DNA from: Hanleya hanleyi
Lineage: Eukaryota; Mollusca; Polyplacophora; Lepidopleurida; Hanleyidae
Length of the DNA stretch: 64,000 bases
Direction of reading: 5' to 3'
NCBI GenBank assembly: GCA_036873755.1
Contig: JAVTVY010016107.1
Coordinates: 1 to 64,000 of the forward strand
Every line of letters starts with the position of its first letter. Position 1 is the first letter of the stretch. The notes under the pieces were generated by a model. That model saw only the letters and a program-made list of their open reading frames with translations, ran no database searches and had not been told where the DNA came from. Of the stretch, positions 43,087-58,000 are shown piece by piece. A program made the translations under genes and the position numbers.

Positions 43087-46000
43087 GTAAGTCTGTTACT
43101 TTCCAATGATACCGAATTAATTTGAAGGTCTGCTCAGTAGTGCATAATATTTATATACCTCTGCGCCTATACTTCTTATCCCTTGAGCTTCGGGAATGCA
43201 ACTTACCACATTATACCCTTGGGTCAAGCTGTACCAGGAAATGTTAAAAAAAACAGATGGCCGCTTTCATGACGTGACACTGACGTCATTTCCAGAAACG
43301 GCATTTTTTTGTACATTTTCCTGTCACATTTTGCGATTTCTTTATTTATACAATTCCTTGGGAAAAACTGCTTGATAAATTAGTAAATATCAATGTGATG
43401 TGCAATGAACTAGATTTCTTATACTTTTTATCGCGGAAAAGCAGAAATTTTGAAGAAATATGTCAAAAACATCAATTTCCTGGTATCCCACGTGGCCATC
43501 ATCTTGAATTTACCCATGATCCGCTGCTCGGGGGTTATGCAAATGGGGTCAATATGACCCCAATATGATAAAATATAAAGTCATGGAGTGTCAGCTCTTT
43601 AGTTTTTGTTGTTCCGGAGATTGCGCAGAAACTTTGGTAGGAGGGGGGGGGGGGGAGGGTAAAGCCCCTCACCCAGGCCAGCTAGGGATAAATCATGTGG
43701 ATGACATTTGCTTCAATTTCTGGGTCTACGCGAAACGGTGCTTCGGATTTTGCCGTTGCTGTGGCGGCCCCCTTTGTATATACTACTTCTTCCAATACAC
43801 TGAAGGCAAATTTTAATTAATAAGCTTTGCCGAATCTTATTTATTGTTCATTATTTTCATTAGGTCAATATAGGGGTGGTTAAGGCTGATCCTGCATCCA
43901 CCAAAGGTGTCATCGACATAATGGAACATGTCCAGAAATATGTCCCCAAAAATGGCGAAACGGGAGCTTTGGTTACCGTCCTGGCCAACGGAGACAATCT
44001 TAGTGTGGAGAGAGCTGGCCAATCACGCCGGTCATGTGTGAATGGATTGTCACCCGAAAAGTCATTGGAAGGTCTGCATGAATGCCCTTCCGAATTCCAC
44101 AAAGAGGGTATTCCCCTGCAGGTACACCCAACAATGAATTAAAGTTGCCAATGTGAAAGTTTACCACTCGGCCCTGCTAAACATTTCCAATTAACGGTGT
44201 CCGTCGCCTTTTAATGTTTGCGTGCATGCAAGAAAGATTATAGTTATACGATAAGTGAAAACTGCAGTACCATAACTGACCTTCAGTGAAATAACATAAC
44301 GTGAATAAATCTGAACGCCCATGCAACGATACTTTTGAATCACTTCAAACATATTTCGTCCAATGACTGGTAAATGGACGGAGTTGTATCAATGAATGTC
44401 TTCCCTTTCTCAGCCCTGTATACCGAAGAAATGGGTTGCACAATCATTATTTTAATGGGCTGTTAAATGTCATGTTTCACAGGATGCAATGAATGAGTTT
44501 TTCATTGGCAGCAGTATGGCCTCTAGAGGGACACTTGGGTTTGTGAAGGTTTTTTTCGGTCATAAAACCCTGAAAAAGAAAGTGATGGACAACTTCAAGC
44601 ATTCTTGGAATATGTTTGAGGTTTGTAACGGCATTAATATGCCATCTTATTTTGTTTCGGACAATGACATAAAAGAAAAGTAACCAACATTTGATAATAT
44701 GTTTAAAGATTTAATACGGCAATTACATGCAGTAGCGTGAGTATGAAAAAGTGAAGCCGGATGCCATATGAAATGATGATATTTTTTATTCAAATCGTTG
44801 TGCCAGTTATATGAAATAATAAGAATTCAATCATATTGATTTTCCTCTCTATGCAGATATATCAACTTCTTCTTGGGATTATTGCGCGGTTGGTAAAATA
44901 CGCGCGTATATACCCTGTTGCCGACGTTGCAAATAAGTGTCTGCCGATACGTTAATTATATTAATGGAGTCAGGTGGGAAAAGGCGTCAATATTATGTAT
45001 ATTATATAATTTATTATCCCAGTACCAGAGGTCGTCATCAGGTGAACATATATTTTACAGTTCTGCACTGTGGGATATATCCTACTACTCGTTATGAAAC
45101 TGCGGGGAATGACAAGCCTGGACGACTTCCCTGATGGCTTTCCCCTCCAAGGCTCCAGGTGGAAACGGGGAAGATGGGTGAAGCAGCTTGCTGCCGAAAT
45201 TGTGGAGACCTGCTGGTTACCAATTTCGTCAGCCGACATAAGGAAAGCTGCGCATGCCTTTCAAACACACCAGGGCGATGCAGACATCACAGAGGATGTA
45301 TATCCATTTTGCAAATGCAAAACTGGTAATTTGACACACGTCTAATAAAATTTCATCTGGAGATAAATTGATCCATCTCTCACTCATATTCAATGAGATA
45401 CTCATTTTAAAGTCAATCGCTCGCTTCATTACTCATTCACCCACCGCTGAGTTATTCAAGCATCTTTGTGTTATGCACGACTGTATCTGTGAGAGCTACG
45501 AGAGTTATGGGATTTTGTAGTGTCATTTGTGGTAGAAGTCTGCAGTCATAAATCGTTGCAAATGCAATTATTAGACCAACTTGTTATAGATTATGTACAT
45601 GATTTATGGAATACTCCATACAACTGCCCCTGCATGGGTACATTGTGGTTCGCCGCTTAACATGGCACTCCGACGTGCGCGAAACACAGAGTATAGCACA
45701 CTTGTACAATGATGGCAAGTTTAACCGTAACCAAGTTACAGTGTAACGCAAAGACATAACATGAGTAATACGGATATGCCCATGGACTAAATGAAACTGT
45801 TGCCTGTGCCGGAAGTTGCATGCCGTACTAACTTGTAGGTTCTTCCCACATCATCGTTGCGTTCATTATTATTACATTAAGTAACACAATACTAACATCA
45901 ATAAGATAATTACATACACAATGCTCTTGTATATATTCATACACTGACGTCCAATACTAGTATGGCCGATATATATGGACAATGGTGATGGATATCAGCA

Positions 46001-49000
46001 AGATTTTTACGAAATATGCCTGTGGGTAATAATGCGGCAAAGGAAGTAGGGTAGGGGCAAATTGGGCGCAGTTGGGTCATTCTCACGGAAAGGCGCAATT
46101 CGTGTCACTCGACCCAAATTTTCTTCTAACCAGTCTTGCGGCTGAAAAAATTCAGATTGTTCGTAGTATTCATTTAGTAGAGTACGAATAACTCATTGCA
46201 AGCACTCTCCCGATTGATTTTTTTAGGTAAATTTTCACCAGAACCCTCAATTTTGGGTAAAATAGACCTGTACCTGGCTGTAGTGACCTACTTGATACCA
46301 CGATAAAGTTGCCAAAAATTCTTTTGTTCTATATTATTCTACCTTTTTGGCAACCAGCCGCATCTGTTCTTTCAATATATGAATATATCTTTTACAATGG
46401 CAGATTATCTTGTGAAAATGGCATGGGCAAAGGTCTGTAACTGGTGTGCGGGTCATTGGTGTTACTGTAACTGAAATCGGAGCCAAAAAGCGAACGCTTA
46501 AATTAGAAACAAAGATTTGCCACCAGGCGGCTTCTTTTCCAAGCGCGGGTAAACTTGAGATTCCATAAGAAGTGTTTTATGAAACTCTTTTCAGTATTTC
46601 AGTCATTTCTAGCTCCAAATTTTCAGCGTACGTTTATTACCGGTCAATGGTGTTACGTGTCAGGATCAACATGTAGTGGCTCCCGAGTAAAAATATTAAC
46701 TGGTAACAAAGAAATGTGCGCATGAATTACAAAATCATTGTTCTTGGACCGTCACGACAATATACGAGGGAGCAACAATGAATTCCTTCCAAAATGTCAG
46801 TGGTGTTACCTGTCAGTGGTGTTACTATTTGTAGGGTAACACCATTGACAATTATGATGATTTTGCTCCAAATTTCAGTACAACTTGAATTTACCTTTCT
46901 TCCAAATAATACTAAGTTAAGGAGTCTTGTCATATACGTGTTTTGCCCCAAGATCGCTTTCACTCACGGCTACATTTTTGCCTCTATGAACAAATTGGTC
47001 ACTGTTGTTACACGAGTTCAATGGTGTTACTCGAGGTCACTGGTGTTACCGGGTTGTCACTGGTGTTACATTTCAGTTAGATAACTATTTGAAGAAGAAG
47101 AAGCAGTTTTATCAGAAGGCTTTCCATATACCTGTTTTGTCCCTAAATATTCTTCACTTGCAACTGCATTTTTGCGTCTATGAACAAATTAATCAGTGGT
47201 ACGTGTTACACGAGGTCAGTGGTGTTACCGGATTGTCAGTGGTGTTACGGATGCAAGAATGGTCTTGAAATTCAGAAACACTTGTTTAAGTTGTCCCATA
47301 TTTTGAAAAAGAAACAAACTCGATTAGTTTAAAGTCAGCATCAAGAATAAATAGGTTTTATTATACAGAATCTACATGAATAGTCCAATTGGCTGATTTT
47401 GGTGAGCTAAGTAGCATAATTAGGAAAATAAAAAGAAACTTGTTTTCCTAACTTCAATATTTTTTTCATCATTAGTCATAGTTACATGCAATCTATTGCC
47501 TAGCATGTGTATATCTTCCTATTTCTGTCCTCTTAGTGCCCAATATACTGATCATTCCTGTGTAACACCACTGACATTATTGAAGACAACTCCACCGTTA
47601 AGTGTTACGAAAAGTTTATTGTTCGGAATGTCTGCATTTATTGTAGGCCTATGCATTATAAAGAGTTTTGTCAATGGGGAATCTGTTGAAATCAAATTCT
47701 GTAGTCATTGGTGATGTTGATTTTGACATATTTCCCCAAGTGAAATAGTGCCTTTCTGTGAGAATGAACCAGTTACGTGTTCATCATCAACAAATCTTTG
47801 GCTATATAGCTTAATTCGCATCGTGTATATATAGCATAATCCGCCTGTGTACATAGATAGGGAGAGGGAGAGGTAAAATGGGATGGAGAAAATATACATT
47901 GGAAATAGCCTTTCTGGAAATGCTTTACTCACTGGTGATAATGCCACCCTTGCTAGCACACATGAGTCAAGTGTATACTATTTTTATTGTTTTGTTTTTT
48001 TTCCATCAGTTAAGGACGACGTTATGATATTATGCTGCAACTCTCTCTGCAAGCAACAATGGTTCCACGTAAGCTGTCTATCTGATCCTGTGGATGTTGC
48101 AGATGAAGACGACTGGTTCTGTAGTACGGAATGTGCAAATAGTATCGGCTATATATACTGTTTGTGCCATGCGAGAAAACCGGGCCTTACAATGGTACAG
48201 TGTGCACTTGAGGACGACTGCCGTTACTCGGAGTGGTACCACCTGAAATGTCTTGGAAAAGGAGAGGAAGATTTTCCCGGTATATGAAATACGAGGGTTT
48301 TTGTGGGTGGTTGGGGGTTGTGGGGTGGAAGTAGTAGGGAAAGGGGTGCAAAGGTATATGTGCCATGCCCACTACAAACTTTTGGTGTTGGTCGGCATTT
48401 GCGGTTCCACATTCGTGCTTGCGTATGTTGAATATGCCCATTCTCCTTCCCGTTAGATAAGTTGCGGTATAAATCGAAATATGTTGGGCAAACATGATTG
48501 CATGTCGCATTCCACTGTGAAGTCAGGCACTTCATCGTGTTCTTCGTAAGCCCCATACGTCGTCAGTGTGTGCATATAGGCCAGGGGAGGGACCACAATG
48601 ACCCTGTTGTCCCAAAGATGTTGTCAGATGATATGTTCAGAAGAAGATCGCGATAAAAGACTTTAAAATGAAAGAAATGCTACAAGTTGGTTGAGAAAAC
48701 TTATTCCACGGTACAAGCGCAAGCGGAAGAAGAAAGAAGAAACTGACATCCTTATAAGACATCCCTATAGGGATGCCTAACAAATATATGAAAACTATAT
48801 ATGTTATTCGTACATTCTTCTTGATGTATGACCCAGTGAGAATGAATGATGAAACATATCTAGCCTGTCGTTACATTACATCGGAATTAACGTTACCAGA
48901 AGTTGCCATCCACACCGGAAGTTTCCACTGCGCATGCGGAGCATATCTTTTGTGGTCTGCGTTTACTACTACGCCAAAATCTCTCTATTACACAGATAGA

Positions 49001-52000
49001 AAAAACGTTTTTGATTTCAAATCTACTTCAATGTGATGTAAATATATCGGGCCGTGCACTACATGACAATCATGTTACAAGAAATTGACATTTATGAATA
49101 CCTTCATTAACAAATCATATGCTATTACTTTTCCCAATGGTTTCACACTGTTCCCTATTTCCCTTTATCCATCCCCTTGACAGACTCATGGTATTGCTCA
49201 GAGGAGTGTGCGCTTGGGGCGGAGAAGGACGACCCTGTCTTGGAACACTCGAAAGCATTAGTTTGGAGAGGGCTCAACCTTATGGCTCGGAGGGATGCGG
49301 TGCGCGAGGGTGATGGACCAGACGTCATCTCTCATTGGAAAATGGACCTCATTAATTTCTGGGTGAATAGCCATAGCAGATATTTGGTCAGCGGTTGTCA
49401 TCTGTTGGCTGGTAAATATTAATATAATTCATTTCCAATGGTTTTTTTCTTCGTCACTACCGTACACATTTCCTCTGCAATGGCAAGAGATTTAATATAT
49501 CAATGGTTCATGAATATCAATTCGGAAATGTGCAGATATCACATGGTTCAATTACATCTTTTAAAACAAGTATTCTTTTCTGTGTAGGTCGTATAATTTT
49601 GAAAAAAGAAAACACATGGGAATGTCGTATACGGCACACCGAAACACAACATCGTCGGGGTTTATGAATTGTGAAAATATACTGTCGCAAAGTCCAAAAA
49701 TTGTTTTGGAATAAACATTCATCACTGATAAGACAATATAGAACTGGAATGTTGGTACGAACGGAAGACACCGGGAAGCCGTAGGCTGAAACTCTTCATT
49801 TGCGCTGTACTAACTTATCCGGCGTGAAACCAAACAGCAATACGTTATTGTAATGTGTGTGCATGGGTCCGATGGATGACTGGGCAGAGTAACACGAGAA
49901 GTACTTGCGTAGAACACTGCGCAAAATGCAAACTGCGTTTAACAAAAAAATGAATTGTTTTGTAAAGTTTATAATAATATTTAAATTCAGCTGTTGGCGG
50001 ATTCCTTCCAAAGAGATTGCAAGATGACTTGACGTGGAATCGCTTTGCGAATTTGACAGGTGGCCGTGGTAACAATATTGGGTTGGATTTGGTGAACGAA
50101 TTCATCAACAAGGACTTCAAAGGTATTTTCCCAAATAACCATGCATAAATGATATTATTTCAAATCCATATTCATATGACATACCACATTCAAGTCAAGC
50201 GCCTCATGACTTCGACCGTATATGTACCGCAAACACACATTGAAAGATTTCTTACCGACTATTTGGGCACTTTTAATCCAAGAATTAATTATAAAAACGC
50301 ATTTGATGTAACTCTTTTCCAACGATATATTGATTGTAACCTTCAGACTGGATAAACATTTCAGGAACAGGTGAATCAATATTAAAGAAAACGTTAATTC
50401 AATGCAGAATATATTGAACCAGATTTTGGTTCAGTCTTACAACACAGCAGAGGATTTTAATGCAATGGCGTTATATTTACAGGAAATACGCGAAATAAAA
50501 CGCTTTCAATTAAAATGAGATTCACATGAAATAGGTGAATGTATCACAGCAAATCTCGGCATTATTATCTATATTTATGACGAACAATTTCAAGAAAACT
50601 ACAGAATTATACATTTGCTTGCTAATCGTCTTCTTACTTTTCTTCCACTTGAACCACATAAGTAGTAGTCGGGTGAGTATAGCAGTCGCCAATTAATAAA
50701 GAGGAAATGATGAGGAAATAAGGGCGTTACAAGGTGAAGTGAAAGGTTACAGGTGAAATGTGGAAAGGTTAACTTTGAAATTGAAGGAATGAGGCACACG
50801 GATTATTTGAAAATGCGTCCAATGAGAGCGTACGGGTTCAAATTGTCTTGGCCTTGCAACAGGGGTTGAAGTTTTATACAATTTTCTACACTTTATACCC
50901 CCCCCCCCTCCCCATTCAATACTTTGTTAGAACCGCCACTCGCGTATTTGGCATTAACGCCCTTCCGTGGTTTTCCACTTGTCGGCATGATGTGCGTGTA
51001 TTGGCTATACACTGATCTATGTTCATGGCAGGATAACGGTTAATAACATTCACAGTATGATATATATTTTACAGATTGACTTAGCAAAAGAATGATAACC
51101 GTGTATACAAATCACCTTATCTTAAAATTTGTTTCTGAATATAAAGCTGTCAATGACAAGTCATACAAAACAATTAGTCCAAGACAAGACGATTTGCAAC
51201 TCACCCACAAAGGTTTATTCTAAGGCAAGAATATCTACAAATCATCCAAAACGATTTTTGTAAGAGAAGAAGATTGACAAGTCACCCACTCCTGTTTTTT
51301 CAATATTAAGAATTTGTAGAAGTAACCCACAACGATTCTCCAAATACAACAAGAAGATTCTTAAGCCACTACAATGATGGAGAAGCAGACAAAGTGCGTC
51401 GTTTGTGCCAAACAAAAACCATGTCATCAGGAGGCGACAGGTGATGGTGGTTCATCCACAAGACCAGGGGATCGGTGTAAAAAAGTCCCAAAAGTGTTAC
51501 CTTGGATGGTATGCAAATGTGAGACGAAGATTTTCCTCGTTAAAAAGTTGGAAGTCAAATTCCACTCCAAAGGCCCTTTTCAGGGCCAAGCACTTCCTTC
51601 GAAAGAGGGCTTCCATCTTTGCACTGAATTGTGAACACAGGTTTTACAATTAACTGCAGTACGTATGAATATGATTTATTACCATTCAGCCAAAGTGAGA
51701 AAAAGGGAATAGACGAGTTTCGGTACTATCATCAAAATTTGTATTTTTTCATATTCCGCGGTTGGAAAGAATCCAATCATTAAATAATCCAATATTATAT
51801 CTGAATTCAGCCCTATATAAATCCCATGCGAATTTGAAAGTACATTTGTTAGCCAATCAGGTGCCTAGCATGTTGAAATCCCGCCCACATCAATTACACA
51901 AGGTAGCACTTGAAATAATACATAAACATTATCGGCAAACATTACGCAAATATGGACTCATTTGCATACTGCGTGCATGGTAAACCGTGAAGATCAAAGA

Positions 52001-55000
52001 ATTTATTCCCGGCTTTGTTACGGGGTAGAAAATATTGAGAAATTGTGCCGCGCAAAGATGTTAATCTCCGTTAAGTAAACGGCAATCATTGTCAGAGAGA
52101 AAAGTCAAAAATGGTCGTGATTGACTTATTATGGGATCTCGCAGAATAAGGGCGAACATTACGCAGGAAGTTTCATAGTGTCACGTGCAGATGGTATTCG
52201 CCTGATTCACCATCTTAGTTTACGTAGGAGGCATTTTACTTACTAAAGCGAATTTTATTATTTTTCTTGAACACAACTATTATATGACTTCCGCGTGCAC
52301 CAAAATATGTCTATCGCATTTCAACTTCGGCGCATTCACTATACATACATGTATACGTCCCTCACCCCTATATGACCCCTCACCCCTGTCCCAAATCCCC
52401 AAGGAGTCTTGCAAATTTTATCGCTATCATTCATAGCTTAACTCAACTGAGAGCATGTAAATTCCCGAAGGCCAAGGTAGCAAACGATCTATAAAAATGT
52501 GCTGGTGACTTACACCAAGTCTTCGAACTCCCGGGGGGTGATCTGAAAGTCCACTGCAAATCACAAACTCAGTTCGATAAATTACTACGTTTAGACCTAC
52601 TAGCAGATAAACCTGTCTCGGTGAAACAATTCAAACAGCGTAGCGAACAATGCAAAGGAGTAATTTATGGAATTGACCTGAACATCAAGCTAGAAGATAT
52701 CAAGCAAAAACTTTCGGATCAAAATGTCATATACGCTAAAAGATTACAGAAAAATAAGAACGATACCACTAGTGTTATGTTAGTATTCAAAGGAACAAAA
52801 CTCCCAGAAAATATTCGACTCTGGGGAATCAATATTACAGTAAAACCTTTTTATGATACCCCTAAGCGTTGTTTTCGATGTCAAAAGTTTGGACATTTTC
52901 AAAATTTTTGCAAATCACAAGTTATTTGTCCGAAATGCGCGGGAAATCACACCTATGATCTCTGTACCGAAACCAAAATTACCTGTGCCAATTGTAAAGC
53001 AAATCACTCAGCAGGATATAAGGGCTGCCTGGCTTACAAAACTGCTCGCACAGTGGAGTTCGTAAAAGCAAACAAAGGCATTTCATACTCACAGGCAGTG
53101 AAAGAAACCAAACTCAACCAGAAGATAAGTCTAACAATGGCACATAGGAGAACAAACGTGAGTGAATCAATAGCTACTCCTGTCCCAGCCAAACCCGAAG
53201 AAACAATAGAAATAGAAGACAATGAGATGGAAACTGAAAGAATTTCAATGACTAAACTTGACCTCCTAGGTTTTATAACGTTAGCGATAAACTCAGTGAC
53301 CGACTCCAATCAGCCCAAGCTAAATAGAAAAGAGAAAACTATAATCATAGCTAAAATAGGCCAAGATTTCTTTAACTGGAATTTCAAATACGAAGAAATT
53401 ATAGATTGGGGGCTGAACCCTAAATATAAAAAGGAAACTTCCACACCTCTCAGAACACCCAATGCCCATAATATCTCGGCATAAATGCGTGCACCACTAT
53501 TAACCTTACACCCATAGGACTCAAACAATCAATAAACTTCAATATAAATAAATTATCAATACTACAATGGAATGCAAATGGGATTGCAAAACACGGAGAC
53601 AATCTGAAAATCTTAGTAAATGAAATAAGCCCTGACATCATATGCATACAAGAAACATTTCTTAAGCCAGGAAAAAATAAATTTGCAATAAAGGGATACA
53701 CGCCATATAGACAAGACAGACTAAACGGCCCAAAAGGAGGCAACCTAACACTAGTTAAGGAAGAACTCACACAGCTAGAATTAGACAAGAGCCCAGAAAG
53801 TGAAGACCTCGAATGGCAAGCTATACGGGTGTTCCAAAATAATAAACCCATAAATATAGTGAATCTGTACTCCCCTGGCACTCTAAAAACAATATCACAA
53901 AATGAACTAAACAAAATCACCCAAAAATATGACTCGCCGATTATAATCTGCGGAGATTATAATAGCCATAATCCAATCTGGGACGAAACCTGCACCACGT
54001 CAGATGATAGGGGTAAATCAGTGGAAAAATGGTTAGATGATAATAACCTCGTATTCCTGAACTCAGGAGAAGGGACGAGAATAGATATGCGAACCGGTAA
54101 ACTCACTGCAATTGACCTAACAATAGTCTCTCCCGAACTAGCAGTTAAATCAGAATGGGCAGTTGTACCAGATACACTAGACAGCGACCACTTTCCAATC
54201 CTAACTAAATTTAGCATGAAACCAGATTTTGAAAAGACAGACCCTATCCCACGCTTCCAATACTCTAAGGCAGACTGGGAAAGCTTCCAAAACGATTGCC
54301 AAAGTCTAATTCATGACGATATACTTAGTGATGATATAGAGACTTTCAATGAAAATATAACAGGCAAACTTCTAAACATAGCACAAAGACATATTCCAGT
54401 CACGAATAAGCGGCCCAACAAAAATCCAGTGCCTTGGTGGAACCAAGAGTGTGGCAAGAACATCGCGGCAAAGAAAAAAGCACTCAGGAAATTTAAAAAA
54501 AGCCGGCTCCAGAGTGACCACGAAAGATATAAGGAACTGAAAATAATAGCAGAAAAAAGCGTCAAAGAAGCCAAATCAAGATGCTGGGAAGATTATTGCA
54601 ACACCATAGATACGAAAACTAACTCAAAGAAAGTCTGGAATAAAATAAAAAGCATTCAAGGGAAAGCAACTAACACAATACCTGTACTGAACAAAACAAA
54701 GAGAACTAACCTCGAAAAGGCAGAATATCTTGCTGAATCATTCGCATCAAACAGTAGCGATAGCAACCTGAAACCAGAATTCAAAAAAATCAAACAAGAA
54801 ACGATCCTGGAAAATGACACAAATGATTATATAGAAAACTACCTTAACGGAGACTTCAATATCAATGAATACAGAAAAGCTCTACACTCTAAAAAAGAAA
54901 GTTCACCCGGCGAAGACAAACTAGGGTATACAATCCTAAAGCACCTACCAAACAACACGCAGGAACTAATCCTGAAATTAATTAATGTGAGCTGGAAGAC

Positions 55001-58000
55001 CAAACGACTCCCGAGCAAATGGAAATCATCTATTGTTATCCCAATACCAAAACCTGGTAAAGACCCTTCAGACAGTAAGTCATATAGGCCGATCTCACTC
55101 ACGTCAAATTTATGCAAAATTATGGAAACCATGGTCAAAAACAGACTTGAATATCACCTGGAAAACAACAACCTGTTAAACAAAACACAAAGCGGTTTTC
55201 GGAAAAACAGAAGTACTTTAGACCACATAGCCAGACTCCAACACTCTATCAAAAAGGGTAATGCCAAACGCCAATATACATTAGGAATTTTCTTGGATAT
55301 AGAAAAGGCGTTTGACCTTGTATGGCAGGACGGGATTATCACCCAATTAAACAACCTGGGAATAAAGGGCAGAATACAACACTGGATAAAAAAATTTCTT
55401 CATGACCGAAACTTCAAAGATCGTATTGGTAACACCATATCCATGGACCACCAGCTAGATAACGGCACCCCACAGGGCAGCGTCATAAGCCCCACTCTTT
55501 TTAACATCTTGATTAATGGCCTGGCCAACGAAATTGACACAAAACATCCTGAAATTGAACAATCACTTTTTGCTGACGATGCTGCCATGTGGAAATCTGC
55601 TGGCTCGATAAATAAACCAACAAGTATAATGCAAAAGGTACTGAATACAGTCAGCGATTGGGCCGATAAATGGGGATTCAAATTTTCAGCTGTCAAAACT
55701 ACCGGTGTGCTATTCTCAAATAAACAGAACACAGACGTCAAGCTATCACTAGGAGGACAGAAAATTGAGTTTAAGAATAGTGTCAAATACCTAGGTATGA
55801 TATTCGATCGAAAACTCACTTGGAAAGACCACATTGATCAATTAATTATTCGGTGTAACAAAGACCTGAACCTTATGAGGTGCGTATCGGGTACCAACTG
55901 GGGGGCCAATAAACTTAGCTTAATCAAATTATATCAAACACTCATCAGATCCAAAATAGACTATGGTTCAATCGCGTATCAATCAGCATGCAAGACCCAT
56001 TTAAAAAGAATAGACAGCATTCAGTATTCGGCCTTAAAAATAGCCACCGGGGCGTTCAAAGGGACTCCTTTATGCAGTCTACAAATAGAAACTAATGAAA
56101 AACCCTTACATTTAAGACGAGAAGAGCTGTCAATGAAATATGCAGGGAAAACAATAGCCAAGGGCGAAAACCACCCATGCCACAAAATTTTTGGCCCAAA
56201 AACCGAATACGAATTCCTAAAATCAAAATGGGAAAAAGACTCTGCACCACTCGGTTACACGATAGAACGATTATTCGAAGAACACGACATTCCAATCTCT
56301 TGTATCTCTGACACTGACAAGGTCAATAGACCACCATGGCAACTAATCACACCACACGTGGACACGAATATACATAGCCACATCACCAAACAGGACAACC
56401 CAGAGCATATAAGGGTCACTGCCCTCGAATATATTGACACACATTGGAAAAATCGCTTGAAAATATATACAGACGGCTCCAAAAACACAAGTCACAATAC
56501 AGGTTCTGCATTCGTTATTCCAGAACTTGACATTCACGAAGGTTTCAAACTACCAGACAATATGTCTGTATACACCACTGAATTAGTCGCCATAATCAAG
56601 GCCCTCGAATGGGTTCTCCAGAACAAACCGGTTTCCACCGTTATTCTTAGTGATTCCTTAAGCGGACTGATATCTATAGAGAACTCCAAATCCGACAGCA
56701 GACCTGACCTCATACACGAAATAGAAATTCTATGTACACAAATAAGAGACAATGACATTGACGCCATTTTAGCTTGGATTCCCGCCCACGTGGGCGTTAG
56801 GGGAAATGAAGCCGCCGATAGGACAGCCAAAGATAGCCTCACCAAAACTGCACCTGACGTGCATATAGGACTAGGAACCAAAGAACTGAATTCCATCATT
56901 AGAACCAGAATAGATAGTAAATGGGAAAAAGAATGGAACGAAGAAAACCGAGGTAGATGGCTACATAGCATTCTAGATAAGGGGAAAAGACGGAGTTGTG
57001 GATTCCAGCTAGACAGCAAACGTGACGACCGCATTATCACCAGATTAAGACTAGGCAAAACCGGACTTAAATCACATCTGTCCATGCTTCTGAAAAACAC
57101 CTCACCACTCTGTACCGCATGCAACAATGTAGAAGAAACAATAGAACATGTCCTGCTTGAATGCCCAATCCAATTACAAGCGTCTAGTCCGTCATTCATA
57201 ATCCAGCCGTCGTCCATTAGAGAATATCCGCGTCCATAATCCAAAGACCTATTCCATTTCCATATAACAGTATTAGCACCAAATTCAAAAAGACAAAAGT
57301 ATACATAAACATAGGCTTGTTTCCTGCAAGAGAGAAGCGGTCAACAGTTTTCAATGATGCCGGCAAGACATCATGATGTTCCAAAATATCAAATCCGTAT
57401 CGCTGATCAGTATTCTTAATCCATAATATTCGTTATAGAGTCGTCATCTAAAAATGATGTACCTCAGTCACGCTTTGATTGTGACTGTTCATATGAGTAC
57501 CATGAGGATCTTGAAGTACATGGGCTCATACGGCCCCTAGCCCCGGGTTAAGCGGAATTAGACACATGTTACGAAACGTAGCGCCATAGATCTTGCACGC
57601 TACGTTCGTATTTTGCTATCAGCATGCGATATGTATCGCCAAATTTGAAAACTTTGAGTGGAGGCGCTTGGTGGAATAGCCCTGTTTTATAAGTTTCTGC
57701 AGCAATGTTTTTGTGACGTTGATTAAAATCATCACATTTAACACAGGATCTAGCAAATGCTACTAAGCGAGATATGTATACGCCATATGCAGGTCCCACT
57801 GGAATATTACTATCCAGAAAGGGATAGTTTACGATATCGAAATTGTAATCATCTCTTTTGTCATAAAGTCGACGAGAGAGAATGCCCGCTTCATTTTTAT
57901 AGAGATAGAGATCTAAATAAGATGTGCCTGTAGGGCTATCTGTAGTTTCCTTCAAATCAGTGAAGGTGGATATATATCCTTCACTGCTTCATTTATATAG

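Noticed and set aside
48253..48556. frames over the intron after exon 5
   Set aside because: They read through the donor site at 48280 or run antisense to the PHD exon.
51374..51653. 86-codon frame with several Cys/His (KCVVCAKQKPC)
   Set aside because: It superficially resembles a transposase zinc-binding tail, but ligand spacing is incomplete and no transposase core is nearby.
56534..57244. 236-codon minus-strand frame
   Set aside because: It is the antisense shadow of LINE ORF2 and the PLE end.
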